Below are positions 22,373-33,300 of a stretch of 64,000 bases of DNA, piece by piece. The position numbers were made by a program, and so were the translations under genes. Position 1 is the first letter of the stretch. Every line of letters begins with the position of its first letter. Source of the DNA: Aphelenchoides besseyi (lineage: Eukaryota; Nematoda; Chromadorea; Rhabditida; Aphelenchoididae); contig JAMPIQ010000001.1 in NCBI GenBank assembly GCA_024699855.1, positions 13,640,001 to 13,704,000 on the forward strand, written 5' to 3'. Under the pieces are notes generated by a model that saw nothing but the letters and a program-made list of their open reading frames with translations, had not been told where the DNA came from and made no database searches.

Positions 22373-25300
22373 TCACAGACGTTTGAAGATCTCACGATGC
22401 ACGATGTTCTTAACTAAACAAACTGTTGGAGTTTGTCGATTGCTTGTTGGAACGAAAACTTTCACTGAGTCCCATGATCGAGCTCGCGACAAAGCGACGT
22501 ACAGTTGGCCGTGTTCGAATACTTCATGTTCGAGATTCAATCCAACACGTTCGAATGTTTGGCCCTGACTCTTGTTGATTGTCATTGCAAAGGCCAATTT
22601 CAATGGGAACTGTTTTCGGTTCAATTGGAACATTCCGCGGTAGTCAATTGTGTTGTTAATTCGCGGAATGATGTGTTGTTCGCCAGCGTGATGTCCTGTT
22701 AATATCTGACACTCAACTGAATGGTCATTCATTGCCAAAACCAACAATCGTGTACCGTTGCACAAACCGTCTTCTTGTGACAAATTTCGAATCAAAATCA
22801 CAACCGCGTTCTTCTTGAGCACTAGTTTGTGTGGTGGCAGCGAACCTTCTTCGATCATGTTCAAGTACTCAGGGAGAAGAAGTGTGTTGTCGTCACAGTT
22901 TTCAGCATCAATGGCCGTGTCGATTGAAAGATAGGTTTTGCTTTGGCCATCTAACATATTCAGGACTTTTTCGTTTGACTCGTTGACGCCAATGTGTTTG
23001 GATACCAATATCGCCGAGTTCCCCATGTCGTTGAACTGTTTGTTTTCAATCAGCTTGCCGAAGATCTCTTGTTCCAAGTTCTGGCCAACTAAACAGTGAG
23101 ATGGTAAGTTGATTTGTTCGTTTTCGTTATTCAGTGTTCCTTCTCCAACTTGTTTCAGGAAATCAGCAAATTCAACTTCGTTCGGTTTGGTGCGCATGTT
23201 GGTAGTCAATTTTAATTTCTCGAAGTGATTCCACAAAGTTGATGAGCAAATGGACAAATTGATGGTTTCGCCGATGGTACCGTACTTCAGAATTGGCAGA
23301 ATCTGTCGGAAGTCTCCACCGAGCACGAAGATTTTTCCACCGAATGGTAAGTTGCTATTCATTAGTTCTCTTAGTTTTCGATCGGCAATTTCTAATGCAT
23401 ATCTAGGGGCCATTGGTGCTTCATCCCAAATGATCACATCTGCTTTGCATCAACATTTTACCGCCGCGATTGTTGGGAGTCAAAGTTGAGTTCGAATCGC
23501 GGTCAAGTGGAACTCCAAGTCCAAATGTTTTGTGGCACGTTCGTCCATTGGGCAACAACAAAGCAGCAATACCGGTAAATGCGCACGTCAAAAACTTCTT
23601 TTTGTTGCCGTTAATGAAATGGCACAGGGTTTTGTAGACGTACGTTTTTCCTGTTCCACCCAAACCGTCGACGAAGAAGCACTTTTGTGCACCGTTGTTT
23701 TGAAGACTGTTCAGAACTTTGTCGACTACAACTTTTTGTTCAATGTTCAACGTTTCGTACATTTCTTTTGCAGATTCGAGTTCTTGGTCGTGGTCAATTG
23801 GGTCTTCGATCTCGTCAATGTCGTCTACTGCGTCCATCGATGGGAAGTCTTTAATTGACTTGTTTTCTCGTTGCAAGATTGTGTCAATACGTTTGTATGC
23901 TCGTGCAATTGCTTTTGACTTATCTTTTAGTCGACGAGCAAAATCCTCGCTCAGATCATGTCTGAATTTTTCCCACAACAATTTTGGATCGGCTGGGTTG
24001 CAATGAATGAGTATGTTGGCAAACAGAGTACGTAATTTTCGTGGCATCAACACCTTAACTGCTTCTTCCATACATTTTACATACTCTTCATCATCTTCTA
24101 TCAAACCCAATGCCAGACATGCTTCTCCATTATTTTGATATTCAGTTCCGTCAACTGTTCGCAATTCTTTGAAACTTTTCGCACCTTTGACGTGTCGAAG
24201 CAAAAGACGTAAGTGCCACAAATCACCTTGACTTGGACTAATTGCATACATCCGACCGATCGTATTGCTGCTTCGTACTCTTGGTTCCCATTGATTGACC
24301 GTTTCGGTGTTTTGGTTGGTGAGTACTTTAACTGATTTCCATGAGTAATGAGTTGGAATTTCAGAATACAGAAGTTGGCGCGCGTTTGAATCACGTTCAT
24401 TTAAGGTAAAATAGTCCATCAGTTTGGTTTTCTTTTCCATTGCTTTTTTCGCTTTTTCAGCATCGCAATCTTCTTCGATGTAGACGGCTTGTTGGTTTTC
24501 CAAATGGATTGGCAATCGTTCAATGTGGTGGCTCTTATCGTGCATTTTTAACTTCAGGATCCGATAACATGCTTCGACAGGACCGACGTAACGACCGTCA
24601 ATGTGGTCTTTGATTTCATCGTGATTAATATTGCCGGATGATTGCAATTCCAAAGAAGCGGCGTCGTAACCTTTGTAAGTGTATTTGTAAAGGTACTTGA
24701 CATTCTTAATGGAGCTCACAATCTCAACGTTGATATGGCACCGATAGCGCTTCAAAAGGTACCAACTATGTGGAACGACTCGGCGGTTATCGTACTTCAC
24801 ACCTTTGATTTCAATAGTGCGTCCGTTGTTCGGTCGTTTCAGAAATGGATAACCGTTTTCGTTGACTTTCGTTTCTTCCAAAAACTGTTTCGGGAACTTG
24901 TGTCGACACTTTCCGTTGATCTTGCATGGAGCGCTGGGGTTTTTGTCGCCACAAATTCGATGGATCATGTACTTGCTCACCAATTCTAACAGTTCCGGAT
25001 CCGATTCTGGCGGCAATTCGGCGCTGAAGTACTTGTCGATGTTTTTCGGTTGCAAGAACTTCTGTCCATCTTTCAGACTTACTAAGCAGTGAATATGTGG
25101 AAGTCCGCGTTTTTGGAATTCGGTAACGTAAACATAACATTTCGGTTCACCGAAAATTTGTTTCTTCACCAAGTCGTCAATAATTGCTTCTACTTTCAGG
25201 GCGAAGACACGCGCAACGATATCCGGACGATCACTAGCTGTTTGTTTGGCGCCGAGGACGATGGTTTCATTGATGGTTTGTACGATTTCCGGCCAAAGTG

Positions 25301-27924
25301 CATCGCATGTCATGGTAATGAACAGATCCGGGTTTCCGTTGTTCAAAACTATCGCCATTGCATCCTGGTAGTTCTCACGCATGAAACGTGGTGAGCCGAA
25401 GTGAGTCGATGGCAAAATGTGTATTCTTCCAATAGCGCGATCCAGTTTTTGACCGAGTTTGTTCAGACTTGCGTGCAGTTCATGATAGTGAATTGTTTTT
25501 AGTTGCTTTTGGTTCATTCGAATCCATTTTATGCGATCGCTTTCGACTTGAACGTACGAATCCACGACGAACTGTTGGAACAGTTTCTTACCGTAATGAA
25601 TTCGACTGTTGGAGTTTTTTCGAATGGCCAACCGATAACTATGGAATTCAGCACGAGTTAGTCGGGTATGTTTGTTCGCGTTTATTTTCGTCATATCAAT
25701 TGACCATCCAAGAGTTCCTTTAGGGAAGAACAGTGGGTACAACCAGGAAGTGGCAAATGGGCTCAATGAACTTAGAACTCGTGGTGATGGTTCGTCTTTC
25801 AATTGGATGACTAAGGACATTTCACGCATATCTCCAGAAGCGTCGGTTGTAAAAACGGCGCCGATTTCGTCGACAGTTGGTTCGTTGAAACGGTTCGGAT
25901 CATAACCGGGTCGCATTTTGAACGACATTTGCACATTCTCAACAGGTCTGCCAGCGTTCTCTTCTTCTTTCATCAATTCATTCATCATCATGTGCATTTT
26001 AGCGTGCGGGTTATGTTCGCGTATTATCTTGTCCAGCAATTCCATTAGTTCCTTTTTAGTTCCGTTAGTCGTGTTCATTCTTCTTTCAACTGCTTCTGCT
26101 GGATCCGAGAAGAACAATTGGCCGTATTTTCGATCACCTGCTGCGCTTACACTTTCATCGATCTCGTAACAAATTTGGCCTTGAATTGAAAAGCAATAAG
26201 GACCCGGAGTTGCAAACGATCGCATTTTGACGTTAAAAGCTGCGAAACTGTTTGCGGAGTTATACTTGCGGATGTTGTTCAAAAAGTTGTTCGAGAGTGG
26301 GTGTTTACCAGTGAATAGATCATCCAATTCTTGTGGTAATTCAGGTAAGTCAGGCAACTCAATTTTACCATGATTGCAACAATCGTTGAACGTTTGTTTA
26401 TTTCCAACTCGTTCTTCTTCAAAATGCAATGCACCGCACCGCACGTTCATTTCACTGATCATCTTGCTTAGTTGATGGACCGGGACATCCGCTTGTTTGG
26501 ATGCGACGTTCATTTGATGTTTGTTTTGTTTTGCTGTCGATTCGCTTTCGTTGAAATTTGATGGTGGGCTGCATCTTTAGCTAATCGTTCAGCTTTCTGT
26601 TGGTTTGATTCATTTGAACGTGAATTTTGATGTTGTGCTTTATCTTTACTTAATCGATCAGCTTTCTGTTGGTCTGATTCATTTGAACGTGAGTCTTGAT
26701 GTTGAATTTTGTCTTTAGCCAATCGGTCTGCTTTTTGCTGATGAGATTCATCGGCCCGTTTCTTGTTGATATTGTCGCGTTTTTGTTGCAATCGCTTTGC
26801 TCGTTTTTTGTCTTCCAATACAACTAGTTCCGATTGATCCATTGGTTCAGCATTGGCATTTTGATTGGCTTCACAAAAAGATGAGAACAAAACTTCCAAT
26901 GTGTCAAACAGATTCAAACGTTTGTTGAGTCCACTTTCGTTTAATCTTGTTAGAAAAACGCCATTTGAATGTTGATCTGTGTTCTCGAAGAAGTTTATTG
27001 CATTAGAAACAACGTAAGCACCACAATTGCATGTATCATTTTGCAGATCACTTTGGTATCCAATGTCGTTCAAGAACATGTTTGCATTTGGATTCAAACC
27101 CGTCCAATGAGCGAAACATTTACTGTAAATCGAATTGATTAACCTATAGACACTTTGAGAAACGGGTTTATGAAACGAATCGCAATAATGCAGAATACAA
27201 TGATTGCTGAGTGCCTTCTTTTCCATTAGCGCCAAAACGTAGTGTCCACTGTTTTGAATCGGAATCAACAAATAAGCGTCTTCGTCTGGAGCGATCGGTG
27301 GTTTGACGATGAAATACTTCGACGGATTCGATTCAGCAGAACGGTAGTAGTCGGTCCAAAATGACATCGACATTAAACCAACTTTCAACGAAGTGTTCGC
27401 AATCAAAATCAACAAACCAAACACAATTGATTCGAAATCGATCCACTCACCAACGTTCTCCATGTTCGGTAGTTGCAATCTGGACATTTGACATTCGTTG
27501 CGAGCAGCTTCACAGAGTTCATTCGGTTGACAATGAGTGCTGAATTTGTTGCCCAAAACTTGTTCGATAGTGAGCACCGGTTCTTGAGTGTCGATAGCGA
27601 CGAACGACATTTGTTGTGAAATGTCTGGAGAAGCAATAGATTGTGTTTCTTGAGCAGTTTCAACGATTTGAATTTGTGTGTCTGATGCTTGTGAGTTTTC
27701 CGTTAAGTTTGTTGAATTTGGTTTGTTTTCTCAACCAATTGACTTTGTGCTTGTAATGCTTGTGTGTTTTTCAATTTCGATTTTTGATCGTGTTCCGTTT
27801 CTGTTGCTTTTGCTGTTTTCTGTTCTGCACGAATTTTACGCATTCGTTCACGGTTCTTACGCCTACGCTCTTCTTCACGTTCTTTCTTTTCCTCATCTGT
27901 CAGCTCAATCTTTCGTTTCGGCAT
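22373..27924 (-). pseudogene. Helitron Rep-helicase with C48-like protease region, unit 1 (frameshifted)
   Basis: This encodes the transposition protein of a Helitron. Order: basic coiled-coil start (MPKRKIELTDEEKKEREEER); an Ulp1/C48-like cysteine protease region with His in SGHYVLALMEK, Asp in HYCDSFHK and Gln/Cys in QNDTCNCGAYV; three 23-residue repeats (SNESDQQKADRLSKDK type); the Rep HUH domain with KRGLPHIHCLVSL and tyrosines in YLYKYTYKGYDAA; then a PIF1-like helicase with GLGGTGKT (Walker A) and IIWDEAPMAPR (Walker B). The reading frame is lost near 27717, 26512 and 23440. At 23440 there is one extra T relative to unit 3. A Cys of the zinc motif kept in unit 3 (ECLCGALHF) is altered here (EMNVRCGALHF). 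This copy is probably inactive as it stands. Confidence 0.9.
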
Positions 27925-28009
27925 TTCGTAAGTTTGAGATTTTTATAATGAAAATTCTGATAGTAAACAATTCTGATAATAAGCAAATTCTGATTGTAAA
28001 GAGATTCTG

Positions 28010-28612
28010 ATGTGGGTGGCTCAGCTGATAAGACAAAGACGGCGTGCCGGACCGCTTTGAATGTCTGTGCCCTGATAAGACAATCCGACCGGGCCAATCG
28101 AATTGAATATAAGACGTGAGGCCCACCAAAGAAACGATGGCCAACGTATACTTCCTGAAACACAAAAACTCGCTATCACTAAACAATTGAGAATTGACTT
28201 ACGATAAAAACCGAAGCTTAAACAGTTTAACGTTCTTAGTGGTCGTTGTCACTTGATGGAACAATAGCCACACGTAGACAAAAGACGTTAACCTGAATTT
28301 GAATCAAAGATGATAATGCCGTTGAGTTTTCTAAACTTACCGTATACTTTAGCTTCTTTACACGTTGAATGAAAGCAACAAAATCTGAAAATAATGTTTT
28401 GATTGTAATCAGATAAGACCTAAGAAACTTACGTTAACAAATTAGCAATTAAAAGAACCAACACAATTTAGGCGATAGACGAAAGCAACCAACACTTTAG
28501 ACGGAAGCAAAAACAAATGGTCTTTCATCAAACGGTCCAAACGGCCGCACACAAAACTTGCATGGAAGAGAGTGCTCTCATTCGAAAATAAATGTGCACA
28601 CGAATCGGTCGG
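28010..28612 (-). pseudogene. captured host gene fragment (membrane protein), unit 1, 5' side
   Basis: Upstream of the Rep-helicase ORF, on the same strand, are exon-like blocks separated by intron-like GTAAGT...TTTCAG segments. The first is FVCGRLDRLMKDHLFLLPSK with VLVAFVYRLNCVGSF. The next is DFVAFIQRVKKLKYT. Then come LTSFVYVWLLFHQVTTTTKN with VKLFKLRFLS and, after another intron, KYTLAIVSLVGLTSYIQFDW. The frames do not all join in phase, so it is decayed. The motif order resembles the second half of a TMEM181-like seven-helix protein as I remember that family. That is an inference to be tested, not a firm call. Confidence 0.45.
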
Positions 28613-28658
28613 TTTTTGTTGACAAACAGACAGACACTCCTCACTTTTTTTATAGGGA

Positions 28659-28995
28659 CAAGTAAATAGGCGGTCGGCCCCCCCTTCGGGGGGGCCTCCC
28701 TTCCAATTCATACCGAGCATCGATGTCATCATCTTATTCTATACTTGCCCAATTCCTAAATCCAAGTTCTGAGATAGAACAACTTCTTTTGTCTTCTAAC
28801 AAACTGAAACGATAATAAACAACAATTTTCAATTCAACAAATTGTTTCTGTGCACAACCGCTCGAACAAAAATTTGCATAAAATGAAAATCGATGCACAA
28901 AAGACTCGCTCATTTTTTCGAAATCTGTGCACACGAATCGGTCGATCTCAGGACACAAACAGACAAACAAACTTTACTAGCTTTTATTAATGGGA
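28659..28995 (-). mobile_element. miniature non-autonomous Helitron (337 bp)
   Basis: It begins and ends exactly as the large units do. The left end CAAGTAAATAGGCGGTC leads to the 9 bp GGCCCCCCC/GGGGGGGCC hairpin (28676-28696). The right end is TTTATTAATGGGA, preceded by the shared CGGTCGATCTCAGGACACAA block. The interior (about 28707-28910) is AT-rich, non-coding and unlike the large units. It abuts unit 1 on one side and unit 3 on the other with no intervening base, so three elements sit head to tail. Confidence 0.8.
28676..28696. repeat. 3'-terminal hairpin of the miniature Helitron
   Basis: Same 9 bp arms and TTC spacer as in unit 1, again 17 nt from the element end. Confidence 0.85.
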
Positions 28996-29012
28996 CAAGT
29001 AAATAGGCGGTC

Positions 29013-29033
29013 GGCCCCCCCTTCGGGGGGGCC
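29013..29033. repeat. 3'-terminal hairpin of Helitron unit 3
   Basis: Same 9 bp arms and TTC spacer as in the other two units. Confidence 0.85.
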
Positions 29034-29353
29034 TCCCTTCAATTAACACGAAATGTTTATGTTATTTTTTACCAAACAATTAAAACTATTCCACTCACAA
29101 AACATCGTCTGTCATCTTCTCTTCACATACAAAACCGACGATTTGCTGTTTCGATTTCCAAAAACAACTTCAAACCATCTCTTTCGACCATAACAAATCA
29201 CTAAATCTCTTCACTCCAGCAGTTTATATTTCCTAATAAAAACCAATTTCTTTTCATTATCTCTCCATCAAATACCGAACTTTAATCTTCATTACTAATA
29301 TTTCAATATTCGCTTCTTAAAGAGGAGAGAGAAAGAGAAACTTTCGGATCCAA

Positions 29354-29486
29354 CGTCACAACCTTCGCACACTTTTGAGATGTAGACGGGCAAGCCGGGA
29401 CCCAAGATGGAGACTTGCTTTCTTCATGCCTTTACCCAAGATGGAGACACGGTCTGATGAGCGAATTCGTGGTTCAGGTTGTGACG
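29354..29486. repeat. subterminal 11 bp inverted repeat, unit 3
   Basis: Arms CGTCACAACCT (29354-29364) and AGGTTGTGACG (29476-29486), with the same spacing as in unit 1. Confidence 0.7.
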
Positions 29487-29604
29487 CGGCTCTTCAAGTG
29501 TACAACTGTGAGGAAAAAGAGGAAGTTAGTCGATCATCAATTGTATACGCGTATCGTGTAGTCAATTCGTTAAAGTCTGCAACGATGTTGATGAAGATAA
29601 ACAA

Positions 29605-30225
29605 AAACTAAACCAACCATTTCAATTTTGTTGTCTTTCGTCAATTCGGTCCTTCAATCTCAAGTAGACAATGAATAGGTGACTGTGAATAGATCAGCAG
29701 CAGCAATTTCTGTAGACAAATAACATTGACGATCGTGGTAACAGTTAAGAATGTTCTCGTCGATCCATTGGTACATGAAGTCAAAAGACAGACTGAAACA
29801 AAAACACATTGGTTATGTTGAACATCAATTCAAATACCATGAGAGATCGTCGTGTATTGATGAGTGACAGAATTCGGCGAGTGTAAACGTGTAGTTAAAG
29901 ATGTAGGCCTGAAATACGATCGTAAACAAATCGATTAGCAACAAACTGACCGTTTCATTCCTGCTGTCCATCCGAAAATTCGGTCGTTCACGGACATAAG
30001 AAGCAATTGAAGAACTGAGTGAGTAGACGACAACGATGATCAACAAAAAGTACACGAACGACAACAAACGTTGTGGGATTATCCGTTATGATCACATTGT
30101 AAATGAATTGGATCTGAAAAAAACATAAATAAATTGGAAGAAATCAAAAACCTCTCACCTTGTTTTTTGTCGTCGTTGGTCGCTGTCCGTCGATAAACGG
30201 AAGCACAATGATGCCATGGCCCGAA
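29605..30225 (-). pseudogene. captured host gene fragment (membrane protein), unit 3, 3' side
   Basis: Same exon-intron blocks as at 21656-22275 in unit 1, with small differences (YIFNYTFTLAEF against YIFNYMLTLVQF). The first exon has one extra A in its A-run, which shifts the MAFGPWHH frame before the first donor. Past the first intron the frame shift between blocks two and three is shared with unit 1, so that decay predates duplication of the unit. Confidence 0.5.
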
Positions 30226-30233
30226 GGCCATGG
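30214..30233. repeat. perfect palindrome near the Rep-helicase stop, unit 3
   Basis: Identical to the copy at 22264-22283: arms CCATGGCC and GGCCATGG around CGAA. Confidence 0.7.
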
Positions 30234-30322
30234 ACTTGGTATTTGAGCTTTTGAAGATTCATTTTGTGTTATTATTTCCGTTTGTTTTCACAGAATTCCG
30301 ATTCTTCTACTCGTTTGGTTGT

Positions 30323-33300
30323 TCACAGACGTTTGAAGATCTCACGATGCACGATGTTTTTAACTAAACAAACTGTTGGAGTTTGTCGATTGCTTGTTGG
30401 AACGAAAACTTTCACTGAGTCCCATGATCGAGCTCGCGACAAAGCAACGTACAATTGGCCATGTTCGAAAACTTGGTGTTCGAGGTTCAGTCCAACCCGT
30501 TCGAATGTTTGGCCTTGACTCTTGTTGATTGTCATTGCAAAGGCCAATTTCAATGGAAATTGTTTGCGGTTCAGTTGGAACATTCCACGGTAATCGATCG
30601 TATTGTTGATTCGAGGGATGATGTGTCGCTCACGTGCATGATGTCCAGTTAAGATCTCACATTCAACTGAGTGATCGTTCATGGCCACAACCAACATTCG
30701 AGTTCCATTGCACAGTCCATCTTCTTGTGATAAATTGCGAATCAAAATCACGATTGCGTTTTCCTTCAATTCCAATTTGTGAGGTGGTAGAGAACCTTCT
30801 TCGATCATGTTCAAATACTCTGGTAGCAACAACGTTTGATCGGCACAGTTCTCGGCGTCAATAGCAGAGTCAATGGAAGCATACGTTTTTGATTGTCCAT
30901 CCAACATCTTCAAAACTTTTTCATTCGATTCGTTTACTCCAATGTGTTTCGACACCAATATCGCTGAGTTCCCCATGTCGTTGAACTGTTTGTTTTCAAT
31001 CAATTTTCCAAAGATCTCTTGTTCCAGATTTTGTTGAATAAGGCAATGTGATGGCAATTCAATCAGTTCGTTTTCGTTGTTTAGTGTTCCTTCTCCGACT
31101 TGTTTCAGGAAATCAGCAAATTTAACTTCGTTCGCTTTGGTTCGCATATTGGTAGTCAATTTCAATTTTTCAAACTGATTCCACAAATTTGATGAGCAAA
31201 TGGACAAATTGATGGTTTCGCCGATGGTACCGTACTTTAGAATTGGCAGAATCTGTCGGAAGTCTCCACCAAGCACGAAGATTTTTCCACCGAATGGTAA
31301 GTTGCTATTCATCAGTTCTCTTAGTTTTCGATCGGCGATTTCTAATGCATATCTAGGGGCCATTGGTGCTTCATCCCAAATGATCACATCTGCTTGCATC
31401 AACATCTTACCGTCGCGATTGTTGGGAGTCAAAGTTGAGTTCGAATCGCGGTCAAGTGGTACTCCAAGTCCAAATGTTTTGTGGCAAGTTCGTCCATTGG
31501 GCAACAACAACGCAGCAATACCGGTAAATGCGCACGTCAAAAACTTCTTTTTGTTGCCGTTAATGAAATGGCACAGGGTTTTGTAGACGTACGTTTTTCC
31601 TGTTCCACCCAAACCGTCGACGAAGAAGCACTTTTGTGCACCGTTGTTTTGAAGACTGTTCAGAACTTTGTCGACTACAACTTTTTGTTCAATGTTCAAC
31701 GTTTCGTACATTTCTTTTGCAGATTCGAGTTCTTGGTCGTGGTCAATTGGGTCTTCGATCTCGTCAATGTCGTCTACTGCGTCCATCGATGGGAAGTCTT
31801 TAATTGACTTGTTTTCTCGTTGCAAGATTGTGTCAATACGTTTGTATGCTCGTGCAATTGCTTTTGACTTATCTTTTAGTCGACGAGCAAAATCCTCGCT
31901 CAGATCATGTCTGAATTTTTCCCACAACAATTTTGGATCGGCTGGGTTGCAATGAATGAGTATGTTGGCAAACAGAGTACGTAATTTTCGTGGCATCAAC
32001 ACCTTAACTGCTTCTTCCATACATTTTACATACTCTTCATCATCTTCTATCAAACCCAATGCCAGACATGCTTCTCCATTATTTTGATATTCAGTTCCGT
32101 CAACTGTTCGCAATTCTTTGAAACTTTTCGCACCTTTGACGTGTCGAAGCAAAAGACGTAAGTGCCACAAATCACCTTGACTTGGACTAATTGCATACAT
32201 CCGACCGATCGTATTTGCTGCTTCGTACTCTTGGTTCCCATTGATTGACCGTTTCGGTGTTTTGGTTGGTAAGAATTTTTACTGTTTTCCATGAGTAATA
32301 AGTTGGAATTTCAGAATACAGAAGTTGGCGCGCGTTTGAATCACGTTCATTTAAGGTAAAATAGTCCATCAGTTTGGTTTTCTTTTCCATTGCTTTTTTC
32401 GCTTTTTCAGCATCGCAATCTTCTTCGATGTAGACGGCTTGTTGGTTTTCCAAATGGATTGGCAATCGTTCAATGTGGTGGCTCTTATCGTGCATTTTTA
32501 ACTTCAGGATCCGATAACACGCTTCGACAGGACCGACGTAACGACCGTCAATGTGGTCTTTGATTTCATCGTGGTTGATGTTCCCCGAAGACTGGAGTTC
32601 CAAAGAAGCGGCGTCATAACCTTTGTAAGTGTATTTGTAAAGGTACTTGACATTCTTAATGGAGCTCACAATCTCAACGTTGATATGGCACCGATAGCGC
32701 TTCAAAAGGTACCAACTATGTGGAACGACTCGGCGGTTATCGTACTTCACACCTTTGATTTCAATAGTGCGTCCGTTGTTCGGTCGTTTCAGAAATGGAT
32801 AGCCGTTTTCGTTGACTTTGGTTTCTTCCAAAAACTGTTTCGGGAACTTGTGTCGGCACTTTCCATTGACCATACACGGAGCTTTCGGATTCTGAACACC
32901 ACATACACGATGGATCATGTACTTGCTCACCAATTCTAACAGTTCCGGATCCGATTCTGGCGGCAATTCGGCGCTGAAGTACTTGTCGATGTTTTTCGGT
33001 TGCAAGAACTTCTGTCCATCTTTCAGACTTACTAAGCAGTGAATATGTGGAAGTCCGCGTTTTTGGAATTCGGTAACGTAAACATAACATTTCGGTTCAC
33101 CGAAAATTTGTTTCTTCACCAAGTCGTCAATAATTGCTTCTACTTTCAGGGCGAAGACACGCGCAACGATATCCGGACGATCACTAGCTGTTTGTTTGGC
33201 GCCGAGGACGATGGTTTCATTGATGGTTTGTACGATTTCCGGCCAAAGTGCATCGCATGTCATGGTAATGAACAGATCCGGGTTTCCGTTGTTCAAAACT

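Larger units (their letters stand above)
21045..28658 (-). mobile_element. Helitron unit 1 (autonomous type, 7.6 kb)
   Basis: This is a rolling-circle transposon read on the minus strand, with its 3' end at 21045 and 5' end at 28658. The 5' end starts TCCC, matching the Helitron TC rule. The 3' end finishes ...CTATTTACTTG, 17 nt beyond a perfect 9 bp hairpin. The terminal CTTG departs from the usual CTRR. The same left and right ends occur in the other two units of the array. The host base is A at both outer edges of the array, that is T-T on the element strand. Contents in transcription order: host-like exons, Rep-helicase, host-like exons, subterminal inverted repeat, terminal hairpin. Confidence 0.85.

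Noticed and set aside
24811..25140. Alternative frames inside the Helitron Rep region (both units)
   Set aside because: They overlap the long Rep frame and have no domain content of their own.
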